Translations under genes and position numbers: made by a program
Shown here: one piece after another, positions 50,915-60,892 of the stretch
Layout: the number at the start of each line of letters is the position of its first letter
Numbering within the stretch: position 1 is the first letter of the stretch
Source: Cohnella rhizosphaerae
GTDB taxonomy: Bacteria; Bacillota; Bacilli; Paenibacillales; Paenibacillaceae
NCBI RefSeq assembly: GCF_029525575.1
Contig: NZ_JAPDIA010000003.1
Location: 2,162,214 to 2,226,213, forward strand
Length of the DNA: 64,000 nucleotides
Direction of reading: 5' to 3'
The notes under the pieces: generated by a model
The model's input: only the letters and a program-made list of their open reading frames with translations
Databases searched by the model: none
Told to the model about the DNA's origin: nothing

Positions 50915-51608
50915 ATGGTACAATCCAATGACTTGGTTTTAATAAATGAGCTAACAATTAAGAATTTGAATGTCGTCTGTGATCCTAAATTGTTTAACTA
51001 TGGATCGATGAGGGACTCTCTTGATGATTTTAGCTACACTTTTAAAAAGGGAATGATCTATGGATTGATTGGAGAATGCTGTGCGGGTGGGTGGGCTTTA
51101 TCTTATGTACTTGCGGGTAGACATAAACCACTTAGCGGTGAAGTTTTAGCTGATGACAAGAAGCAAGAGTTTACATTGTTCAAACAACTTGGCTGGTATT
51201 TGGGAGATGATAACTATAAAGATGATATGAAGACTAAAAATATTTTCGCCAAATCAGTTCATGCTCAAATTATAAAAGGTATTAAAAAAAATGGTGGGAA
51301 TTATCAAGAAATTTTGGATGTTTTTAAATTGACGGACAATCGAATAAAAAGAAAAATAAGTCATATCGGAAATGAGCGATGGAACGCATCGGCTGCAATC
51401 GGATATGCACACTCAAGGCAAATATTTTGTTTTCCATGGTTAAGTTCAGGCTGGTTACTCAGACATAAAGCGAGATTTCAAATTTTTTTTAGAATTTTTA
51501 AAATCTAAGGGTGCAATTATAATTATTCCAACCACCAAATCTGAAAATCTACTTCAAATTGCTGATGATTTTATTTATGTTCGAGCGACTGATGATAAGG
51601 GGCCTTAA
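50915..51608 (+). CDS. ABC-type ATPase-like protein with atypical Walker A (one apparent frameshift)
   Basis: About 230 aa joined across the T8 run near 51485-51492; ends TAA 51606-51608. The fold follows an ABC ATPase: ELTIKNLNVV, KKGMIYGLIGE, LAGRHKPLSGEVLADD, and a terminal GAIIIIPTTKSENLLQIADD. But the P-loop reads GECCAGGWALSYVLAGR, lacking the GKS/T, and the signature and Walker B (KIFCFPWL-like) are also atypical. It may be a non-hydrolysing relative acting as a regulator, or a transporter subunit that has lost activity. No permease gene is adjacent. Confidence 0.5.
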
Positions 51609-51728
51609 TAATTAAGTTGTGTTTAAGTTAATGATGAAACCATAAGAAACTGGGACCAAGAAGTCAACATTTTAGACTATCGTGATTTATACACGATTAG
51701 GCTTTTCCTTTTTAGCAATTATTTTTTG

Positions 51729-51826
51729 GCAGCTTCCGGCGGTCGGCGGCAGTCAGCGCATTAGTTGCTTTCTAGTAACGATATCCGGGCAGCTTCTGGC
51801 GGGCAACGATAGTCAACGCATCGGGT
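51729..51826 (+). repeat. Imperfect direct repeat in intergenic region
   Basis: GCAGCTTCCGGCGGTCGGCG..AGTCAGCGCAT at 51729-51762 and GCAGCTTCTGGCGGGCAACG..AGTCAACGCAT at 51789-51820, offset about 60 bases. The rest of 51609-51941 has no gene. Confidence 0.6.
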
Positions 51827-51941
51827 CGGCGCTCTGGCTTCGGCGATCTGACGATTGAATTCGAATAATTCTCTGTTAGATACCGCAATTAAATATATAC
51901 TAGTGTCAAATGCAATCAATCCGTTAAAGGTGTGACGAAAG

Positions 51942-53826
51942 ATGGCCTATATGGTCCCGGAGGTTATTCGGACGAGTGCCGCAGCGGGAGAACGTCTACT
52001 TTTTCGCACATTGGAAGAATACCTGCCAAGCGATTATATGGTGTATTACGAACCGGAGATCGAGGGGCGGAGGCTCGACTTCGTCATTATCGGACCTGAT
52101 CTCGGACTGGTCGTGCTGGACGTGAAGGATTATACGCCGGCCGCGCTCCTCCAAGTCGAGCATGATCAATGGCAGCTGCATGGCGCGGCCGGCCGCGTGG
52201 AGATCGTGCGGAATCCGTACAACGAGGCGAGAGATAATGCGAGGTTTGTCTCGGAGCAGCTGAAGCAGGATGACCGGCTCATCCAGCCCGCGGGGGAAGC
52301 TTCGGGGCCAGCTCAAATTTGCGTGCGGCAACGGGACCGTATTTACGAGATTGAAGCAGGCAGACTTCATCAAGTATGACCTTTACGAGGCGATTGCCCC
52401 GGCGTTCGTGCTCTGTCGCGACGAGGTGGATCCGGAGGATGCGGCCTTTTCGGCAGATGTCCTGATCGAGAAAATACATGCGATGTTCACGGTGTGGAGC
52501 AGCAGCCGCTATTATCTGACGACGGCGGATATTCGGGCGATTCGCCAGCATCTGTTCGCCGAGGCGCGGATCAGCGCGGAGTTCAGGCAGCCGCCGGATG
52601 ACCAGGATCAGCTGCTCCTCTCGCTTCGCTATATCAAGTCCACAGATTCGTATGCGGAAAATAGAGCCGGGCAATCGGGCGACGATCAGCGGAAAAGACG
52701 AGGGGCGGCGGGGAGCGGGAATGCGGCGAAACTGGCCGACCGGGCGCGGAAGCTTGCCAAGCAGTACCCGGACTGGAAGCTTCTCGTGCTCTCCCGCGAT
52801 GCCGCGCGGTCGCTAACGCTCCAGCAGACGATCGAACGGCTGATGAACGAGCCGGAGGACCTGCTGGATCTCATCCGCCTCGAAGAGCAGAAGGCCGGCG
52901 CCGCCGCGGCGTCGAACATCGCGGTGTACGGCTTTCACGAGTGGTTGAGGGCGGTCCTGAATGCGCGGGTGACGGATATACCGATCCTGATCGGGAAGCT
53001 CGATCAGAATGAGGCGATTCTCCCCACGTACGACGCGATCCTGATCGACAACGTGCAGGATTTCGAGCCGGAATGGCTGAAGCTGCTGGGCCTCGTCTTG
53101 AACCCGGAGCCGCAGGGGAACCCGCTGGCGGGGGATCGGGCGCAGACCCATTCACTACGCGGCAGGCCCCGTATTCTCTCGATGAATTACCGCAACACGG
53201 CGCAGATCGCGCAGTTCGCGTGGGATTTTTACCAGCGGCATTCCGCTCTGCAGGATACGGTGAGAAGCGGTTCCGTCGACGGCGTAGACATCATCCCGCC
53301 CTACAGCACGCACCGCAAGGGGCCGGAGCCGGTCATTGCGCGATGCGATCGCTTTACCGATGAGATCAAGCGGGTGTGCGAACGGATCGCTTATTTGCGC
53401 GACGAGAAGAGCATTCCGTATGCCGACATGGCGATTCTGTACCGGGTGAAGGATAACTACCAGTTCTCCTACGTCGATACGATTCGCAGAGCGCTAACTG
53501 AGGCGGACATGACTTATTACTGGGCGACGGAAAACGAGGATGCGAAAAAGCGGCTGGAACGCGCTCACGATTCGATCAAGATCTCCACGATCGACGGCGC
53601 GAAGGAGCTGGATTTTAGAGCGGTCTTCGTCGTGAATGCCGACAGCATGCCGTTTCCGCTCGAGGAGTCGGAGGAGAAGGAAGTGTCGCTGCTCTACATC
53701 GCAATGACGCGGGCGCTCGACTGGTTGTTCCTCTCCTACAGCGGCGAATCGAAGTTTACGGCGTATCTGGACGAGGTGCTGGAGCAGCGGAGCAGGAAGG
53801 GGAAGGCTTCGAAGAAGATGGGTTGA
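51942..53826 (+). CDS. NERD-domain UvrD-like helicase with damaged ATPase motifs (one apparent frameshift)
   Basis: About 628 aa joined across the G5 run 52292-52296. N-terminal NERD nuclease-related domain: YYEPEIEGRRLDFVIIGPDL, then LGLVVLDVKDYTPAALL. C-terminal half is a superfamily-1 helicase, with key sites altered. Motif I reads RGAAGSGNAAK rather than GSGKT. Motif II is LIDNVQDF rather than IDEGQDF. Motif III (GDRAQTHSL) is followed by about 20 missing residues. Motif V is TIDGAKELDF rather than TIDSAKGLDF. Motifs IV (SMNYRNTAQI) and VI (LLYIAMTRALDWL) are intact. Predicted unable to hydrolyse ATP, so a pseudo-helicase or a decaying gene. Start ATG 51942 behind AAAGGTG. Confidence 0.78.
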
Positions 53827-53853
53827 GACAGGTTAAATATAGACGGTGTTAGG

Positions 53854-53877
53854 GCCCTCCATTCGTGGAGGGCTTTT
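53854..53877 (+). terminator. Terminator after the NERD-helicase gene
   Basis: GCCCTCCA, loop TTCG, TGGAGGGC, then TTTT. A textbook tetraloop terminator 27 bases past the stop. Confidence 0.9.
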
Positions 53878-54070
53878 CCACTTTCTCCAGCGGATGCTGA
53901 TTCGAGGCTGCCTCTTTGGCTTCCTGCCTGGCAAGAAGTTGACGGAATGCTGTTTTTATTGATTTTGTTTTCTATCGCCGTTCTCCGGATTTCGTTATGC
54001 TTGGGTGGAAATTCGCCCGTAGTCGGCATTCATGCGGGGAAAAACTTCATGGGGGAGAGGAAGCACGGCG

Positions 54071-57000
54071 ATGTTGAAACGAAAATTTGTAAGCGCTGTA
54101 CTCGCTTTGGCGATGGCGCTTGGCGCGGTTGGGGTACCGGCGCCGGGGGTGTCGTTCGCGGAGACGGCAGGGCTGCAGCTCACGTTCGACCTGGGCGCGC
54201 AGGGCCAGACGATATCGAACAAGTTTTACGATCTGACAGTGTGGGATTTGAACGACCATTGGACGGAGGAGGCGGAGAGCCAGCCGGCCGACTTTTTCGC
54301 GGAGCGGTATCCGTTCATCGACCGCGTCCAGTTGATGACGGCGACAGGCGGCTGCTATGAGGGCTATGCAGGCTGCAGTACGAATCGCGATCTGTTCGTC
54401 GATCCTGCGGACCGGTCGAATCTGACGGACTACAAGTTCGACGCGCTGATCGAGGCGGCGGGCAATGTCGTTCGGCAGGGGCTGCGTCCGTATATCGTCA
54501 CGGGCAACGTGCCGATGAAGTACAGCGCCCATCCCGCGATCGGCGGCTTCGGGGTGAACGTCAGCCCCCCGGACGACTACAACGTGTATTACGACTACAT
54601 CAAGGCGCTGGCGGACGCGCTTGTGGCAGAGTTCGGCATCGACGAGGTGAAAACGTGGGATTGGGGCGTGCTGACGGAGTTCGAGAATCGCGATTGGTTC
54701 ACCGACGGCGCGGTCGACCCTGCGGGGACGCGCAGCGCCTATTTTAAACTGTACGACTATACGGTGGCCGCGCTGCAGGCTGCGATCGGAGCGGACAACC
54801 TGACCGTGGGCGCGCATGCGATGGCCGTATCCCCTGGCATCTGGAGTCCGCTGGAGTTCATCGACCACGTCGCCAAAGGCGTCAACGCCAAGACGGGCGC
54901 GATCGGGACGCAGATCGATTTTATCAGCGGCTCGTTCTACGACCAGCGGCCTGGCGTGCCGGCGCCGTCCTCTAAGACGCTGGCGGATACGATCAACATG
55001 CTCCGCCTCCGCGCGCAGGAGAACGGACTGACGAACTTGAAGTTCGGCATCGACGAGGGGAGAATCCTGCAGGGGCCGGACGGCAAGGACCTGTATTCGC
55101 GCGTCGTCGGCCACAGCTTCCAGGCGTCCGCGGACGCCAGGCTGTTCAAGCAGTTGCACGATTGGAACGCGGATTACTTTTCGATGTGGGGCATGAACAC
55201 GGAAGGCATCTGGGGCGGGGTCGATTCCGTCAGCGCCCACGTCGCCAATCTCGCTTACCGGATGGTCGGCGACAAACGGGTTAGCGCGCAAGTGTCCGGA
55301 ACGCCGGCCGGCGCGGGCAACGAGGTCGACGGGATCGGCGGGTATGACGGCGCGGACAACAAGGTGCGTCTCATGCTTTATAACTACAACGCGAATATGA
55401 ACGCAACCTCCGGCGAAGCGCCGGCGGTGACGATCCGCAATATCGCGCCGCTGTTGGGCAATACCGTCACCGTGAAGCAGTGGGTCGTCGACGATCAGCG
55501 CGCCAACTTCTGGCCGACGTGGTGGGAAGACCAGGCGAGTCGAGGGCTAAACGACGCCTCCTACAATGTCTGGTCCAAGTATTCCGTCGAGGTGCCGCAC
55601 GCGCTCGTCGGCCAGGCGGATCGGGATTACTGGTACGACAGAGAGGAAGTTTATAAAAATCTGGCCACGCTGACGCCCACGACGACGACGGCGACGGTCA
55701 GCGGCGGCTCGCTCACGCTGCATCCGACGCTCGGCCATCACGGCGTCGTGTTCTACGAGATCGAGAATGCCGTAAGCACGGCCGAGCCGACCGTCGTTAC
55801 GGACGATCTGAACGACTGGAGCAAGTCCGACACGCATAGCGCGGGGCTGACGTTCGATACGGGCAACGCCGCCCTGCTCGGGGACGACAGCCGGGTGATG
55901 CGCAGCAGTTCGTCCTTCCGTCCGGAAGGCGGCGAGACGGTCACCTATCATTATCCCGGCATGATCGGCGCGGCGGTGACGGGACTGTTCGCCACGAACG
56001 GAGAGCGCATCAGCGACTTTAAGCTGTACACGTCGCCGGACGGCGCGACATGGAGCCGGCAGCTCGGCTGGAACGGCCGGGATACGGCGATTAACGACGG
56101 GTTGTGGACGAAGCGCGAGTATCGTTTGGACACGGTACCGGCCGGGACGAATTACGTGAAAATCGAGTACCCGCCGGAGCAGGCCTTTTTCTACAGTCCG
56201 CAGTTGTCCAAGGTGGAACTCGTCTACGCGGCATGCGCCTGCGACGACGGCCTCTCGCATGTCGACGAGCTGGACGACTGGTCGATGGCGGACAGCCATA
56301 GCGAAGGGCTCCAGTTCGATACGGGCAACGGATCGCTGCTGGGCGACGGCAGCCGAGTCATGCGGTCGACGGCCGACCCGGGCAACGCCGATTACGTCGT
56401 TTACCGGTTCGACGAGATGACGAGCGCCCAAGTGACCGGCCTGTTCGCCTCGAACGACGAAGCGATCAGCGACTTCAAGTTTTATACGTCGAAGGACGGA
56501 GCCGACTGGACGGCGCATACGGCATTCGAGCATGCGGATACGCCGATTACGAGCCTGCTCTGGACGAGCCGCACGTATTCGCTGACGGACATTCCGGCAG
56601 GGAACGTCTATCTTAAAGTCGAGTTCCCGCTGGGCGGGAACAACTTCTGGAATCCGCAGCTGGGCCGGGTGGCCGTGCAGACGGCTCCGCCTGCGCCGGT
56701 TAACGTCACCGCGAGCGCGGACGGCATGGCGGCCGTTCAACTGAGCTGGGCGACGTCGCCGGGCGCCGGCGGCTACCAGGTGTACAGGGCTACTGGCGTC
56801 AATGGTCCGTATGTCAAGATCAACGCGGCTCCGGTGACCGCGACCGTGTATCGGGATACCGGTCTTGACGCGGGCACGACTTATTATTACAAAGTCGCAG
56901 CCGTGGGCAGCGCGGGAGAATCCTCGCCTTCGGCGCCGGTAAGCGCGACGACCGCGAGCACGGCAACGGTTACGCACGTGGACGAGCTGAACGACTGGAG

Positions 57001-59030
57001 CGTCGCTTACGCGCACACCGACGGGCTGGAATTCGATACGGGCAACGGCGGGGTGCTCGGAGACCCGAGCCGGCTCATGCGGTCTCAGACCCGAGAGGAG
57101 CCGGAGCAGTCCGTCGTCTACCAATTCGCGGGCATGTCCAAGGCCGTGATTAACGGGTTCTTCGCCTCCAATCAGGAGCAGATTTACGATTTTGCGTTTT
57201 CGACTTCGCCTGACGGAGAGACCTGGACGGCGTATGAAGACGCGGCCGTGCTCGATTCGCCGATCGCGAGCGTGCTGTGGACCAATCGCAAGTATACGCT
57301 TGGGGATTTGCCGCAGGGCACGGTTTATTTGAAAATCGCGTATCCGGAAAACGGCACCTTGTTCTGGAATCCGCAGCTCAGCAGAGTCGAAATTCAGGTG
57401 ACCGAATACGGGGCGCCACCGGTGCCTGCGGGAGTGACGGTCGGCCAGAAAGGTACATCGGCGCTTGACGTCAGTTGGACGGCATCGGCCGGAGCAACCG
57501 GGTACAACGTATACCGGGCCGCCGATTCGACCGGTCCGTTCGAGAAGATCAATGACGCCTCTGTGGCGAATGTCGTCTACGGCGATACCGGCCTGTCGGC
57601 CGGCACGACTTATTACTATAAGGTGTCAGCGCTGGGTGCAGGCGGCGAATCCGGACTGTCGGCTGCGGCAGCGGGCACGACGGCTTCGGCGGAGGAGCCG
57701 GGTGGCGGCGATCCGAGCCCGAGCCCGAGTCCAAGTCCGAGTCCAAGTCCAAGTCCAAGCCCAAGCCCAAGCCCCGACCCGACGCCGAGTCCGGGATCTG
57801 GCGGCCAGACGTCGGGCGTGGGCGGTACCTCCGTGACTATCGGCAGCGGCAGATTAACGGCGGTGACGCGAGCGGACGAGAAGGGCGCAGTCGTATTCAA
57901 ACTGTCCGAGGCGGACGTTCGCCAGGCGGCCGAATCGGCCAAGGTTGACGCAGGTACGCTGACGATCGATGCCAAGGTCGACGCGGTTGCCTCGCCGGCC
58001 GAGATTCGCCTCGAGATTCCGATCCGGGCATTGGTAGGCGAATCCGGTACCGGCGGCGTCAAGACGCTGAAGATTCAGGCGGGAGCAAGCGTCGTGACGA
58101 TGGCCCTCGACAAGGCGCCGGGCTTGCTCGGCGAACCGTCGTCCTCGGGGCTGCTGATGCTGACTTTAAAGCGGGTCGACGCCTCGACGCTGCCGGATGG
58201 AACGAAGGAAAAGCTTGGCGACAATCCGGTGTATGACTTTGCGTTGACTGCGAACGGCAGCGCCGTCACCTCCTGGCAGCCGTCGGGGGGCGATTGCCGT
58301 ATCGCTGGATTACAGCCTGGCGCAAGGGGCGCGGCCCGAGCAGGTCGTCGTCTGGTACTTGCCGGAAAACGGGTTGCCGCAAGCTGTGACGAACGCCAGT
58401 TACGATCCGGCGACGGGGCAAGTCACTTTCCGGCCTGGGCACTTCAGCCGCTTCGTCGTCGCTTACGCGGATGTCGGCTTTAATGATCTGCAAACGGCGC
58501 CTTGGGCGGAGACCTACATCCGCGCGCTGGCGGCGAAGGAGATCGTGCAAGGCAGCGGAGACGGCAGCTTCCAGCCGGATCGAACGGTCACGCGCGCAGA
58601 ATTCGTGCAGATGCTCATGAAGGGGCTGGGTCTGATCGACGGCAGCGCCGCGAGCACGCTGAGCGACGTGAAGGAAGGTGCCTGGTATTACGCGGCGGCG
58701 GCCAGCGCCCAGACACTGGGCATCGTGCAGGGCCGCAGCGGCGGCAAGTTCGACGCGGCGGCGCCGATCACGCGGGAGGAGATGGCCGTCCTTGCGTACC
58801 GGGCGGCGCAGAAGGCGGGGGCGCTTGCGTCAACGGATGGCGCCGCTTCGCAGATCGGTTCATTTATCGATCAGGCGTCGATCTCGTCCTTCGCCGTGCA
58901 AGCGATCGCGGTCATGCGACAAGCCGGCGTCATCGACGGAATGAGCGACGGCCGCTTCCAGCCGAAGTCGACCGCGACCCGCGCCGAGTCCGCTGCGATC
59001 ATTCAGAGACTGCTTTTCCTGCCGCAATAA
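54071..59030 (+). CDS. SLH-anchored clan GH-A-like glycoside hydrolase with repeats and fibronectin III (one apparent frameshift)
   Basis: About 1,653 aa, joined at the G6 run 58285-58290. ATG 54071 behind GGGGGAGAGG; signal peptide to about residue 31. The N-terminal 520 residues form a TIM-barrel hydrolase: MTATGGCYEGYAGCSTNRDL, WGVLTEFENRDWF (candidate acid/base Glu203) and LKFGIDEGRIL (candidate nucleophile Glu329). The barrel is followed by a small beta domain. Then come three copies of a 150-aa module (LDDWSMADSHSEGLQFDTGN-like start, WNPQL.RV end), two of them followed by fibronectin III domains (YKVAAVGSAGESSPSAPVSA), a Pro-Ser linker (57705-57785), a beta sandwich and three SLH domains. 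Acts on extracellular polysaccharide while bound to the wall; substrate unknown. Paralogue of the gene at 60893. Confidence 0.83.
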
Positions 59031-59123
59031 GAAATCGACAGATGCCGTGCCCGCAAGCGCGGTATCTGTATTTCTTCATTAATAAAGCGGGCTATTTTGT
59101 GCCGCCGGATTATGTGTCCGGGC

Positions 59124-59200
59124 ATAGCGGAACTTCTTTCCGCTAAGCCGGGTCGGCGAGCGGGTGTGCGAAGCGATAGCGGAACTAATTTCCTTTAATG
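59124..59200 (+). repeat. Palindromic repeat unit A
   Basis: 77-bp unit: ATAGCGGAAC then TTTCCGCTA (an inverted repeat), a linker GCCGGGTCGGCGAGCGGGTG, then GATAGCGGAACTAATTTCCT and TTAATG. Same layout as units B and C. It is the segment left of the IS256 element. Confidence 0.8.
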
Positions 59201-59211
59201 CGGTGTGGCGC

Positions 59212-60605
59212 GATGATGTAAATTAGTCTGTGTACCAGCATCTGGCGTCTAGGCAGCATGCAAAAAAAGTAGGGTATCCTCGGGATTGCGACACCACCAA
59301 GGAGGGACCCTACTCGATGACTAATGTACCCCAAAATGCGTATAACGATCTACTGGATAATGCTGTAACGCAACTGATTAAAGACAAACTCGAGCTACTG
59401 TTGCGTGAAGAAATCAAAAACTTTATGGAAGTCGAACAGTCCGAGAACACCCGTAACTTCCGTAACGGTTATTATGAACGCACCTACGATACCTGTTATG
59501 GCAAGATCGATGATCTTCGTGTACCTCGCGACCGCAACGGTGAGTTCCATACCCAGCTCTTCGAGCCCTATCAGCGCCGCGAGGGGCTGGCTCGAAGAGG
59601 CAGTCATCCAGATGTATAAGGGTGGCATGAGCACGCGTGAGGTCGCTAAGTTTATCGAGAGCATGTACGGCGCGCAGTACTCGCCCACTACCGTCAGCAA
59701 CATCACACGGACCGTCATGGAGGACATCGAGGCTTGGCAGAAGCGTCCGCTTGAGAGGCGTTACTCCGTGATTGATTTGGATGGCCTCTACGTGAAATTG
59801 CGACGCAACACCGTAAGCAGCGAGGTCGTCTACCTGGCCATGGGCATCGATGAAAAAGGTTACCGGCAGATCCTGGGCTTTTACGTCGGCGGTCACGAGA
59901 GCTCAAACGGCTGGCGTGAGGTGTTAAAGGATTTAAAACAACGGGGAGCAACGGATGTGCTGGTTGGTGCTTTCGACGGTCTGCCAGGGCTCGAAGAAGC
60001 ATTCCGCGAGATCTATCCGAAAGCCGATGTCCAGCACTGCATCGTGCACAAAGTCCGTGCCACGTTCCCTAAAATCCGGGTTGCCGACAAAACCGAATTC
60101 TTGGGCGATCTTAAGCTGGTCTACACGGCGTTGGATGGAGAGGTCGCAAGGGCCGTGTTTGACGGGTTTAAGGCGAAGTGGAGTAAGCAGTATCCCAAAG
60201 AAGTGAAGAGTTGGGAAGAGCAGTTGCCGACGCTGCTGACTTTCTACAAATATCCACAGCTCACTTGGGCGGCCATCTACACCACCAATGCCATTGAACG
60301 AACCAACAAAGAACTGCGCAAACGTCTACGACCCATGAACAGCCTAACAAACATTGAAGCGGCAGAGAAGATCATCTACCTGCAAGCCACGGATTATAAC
60401 GAGCAATGGTACGGTAGAGCGATCCGAGGCTTTAGTGATCCTGAGACGAAGGCTGTCTTCGAGAAGATGTACAAGGAAAGATACGGGAGCAACGAGTAAA
60501 GCCTCCCGCGCCTTCGCTTGAGCGATGCACCTTTGCAGAACAACTTCATACCGGGCACAGTTCCCGATGGATAATCTTACTACACAGACCACTTGACACT
60601 ACCTG
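59212..60605. mobile_element. IS256-family insertion sequence
   Basis: 1,394 bp. Ends are an imperfect 23-bp inverted repeat, left GATGATGTAAATTAG and right GGTAGTGTCAAGTGG, both followed by TCTGTGTA. The 8-bp target duplication TGTGGCGC is at 59204-59211 and 60606-60613. It carries one transposase gene. Insertion is at the edge of the palindromic-repeat array between the two hydrolase genes. Confidence 0.9.
59317..60499 (+). CDS. IS256 (Mutator-type) transposase (one apparent frameshift)
   Basis: 394 aa joined at the G4 run 59583-59586; ATG 59317 behind AAGGAGG. MULE-type DDE: SVIDLDGLYVKLRRN (first Asp), VLVGAFDGLPGLEEAF (second Asp) with the following KADVQHCIVHKVRAT, and ATNAIERTNKELRKRLRPMN-type block (Glu in NAIERTN). 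The N-terminal part (LLREEIKNFMEVEQSENTRN..FRNGYYERTY) is the usual DNA-binding region. If the frameshift is real, this copy is inactive. Confidence 0.9.
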
Positions 60606-60629
60606 TGGCGCGGGGGCAATCGGTGCAAT

Positions 60630-60706
60630 AGCGGAACTGTTTTCCGCTATGATGGGTCGGCAAGCGGTTCTGCGAAGCGATAGCGGAACTAATTTCCTTT
60701 AATGTG
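60630..60706 (+). repeat. Palindromic repeat unit B
   Basis: ATAGCGGAACTGTTTTCCGC then TATGATGGGTCGGCAAGCGG and GATAGCGGAACTAATTTCCT, ending TTAATG. It is the same 77-bp layout as unit A, with a perfect TAGCGGAA/TTCCGCTA stem. Confidence 0.8.
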
Positions 60707-60732
60707 CTACGGCGAGGGGGGGGGGATGGGCG

Positions 60733-60810
60733 CGATAGCGGAACTCATTTCCGCTAAGCCGGGTCGGCGAGCGGGTGTGCGAAGCGATAGCGGAACTAAT
60801 TTCCTTTAAT
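60733..60810 (+). repeat. Palindromic repeat unit C
   Basis: Almost identical to unit A, including the GCCGGGTCGGCGAGCGGGTG linker. A run of about ten G lies between B and C (60718-60725). Confidence 0.8.
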
Positions 60811-60892
60811 GTAGCTGGCCGCCGCCGGACTTTCGAAACCCTACTCAAGTTATGGAGCTTCATTAACATCTTTTTTACGAGGAGCGCTGTGC

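Noticed and set aside
51729..51826. Possible attachment-site repeats for an integrated element
   Set aside because: Imperfect, only 60 bases apart, and no integrase or tRNA gene nearby.
54047..55291. 414-aa reverse-strand open frame
   Set aside because: Opposite the conserved hydrolase domain; composition typical of a shadow frame.
55547..57124. 525-aa reverse-strand open frame
   Set aside because: An Arg/Val/Ala-rich shadow of the GC-rich hydrolase gene on the plus strand, without motifs.
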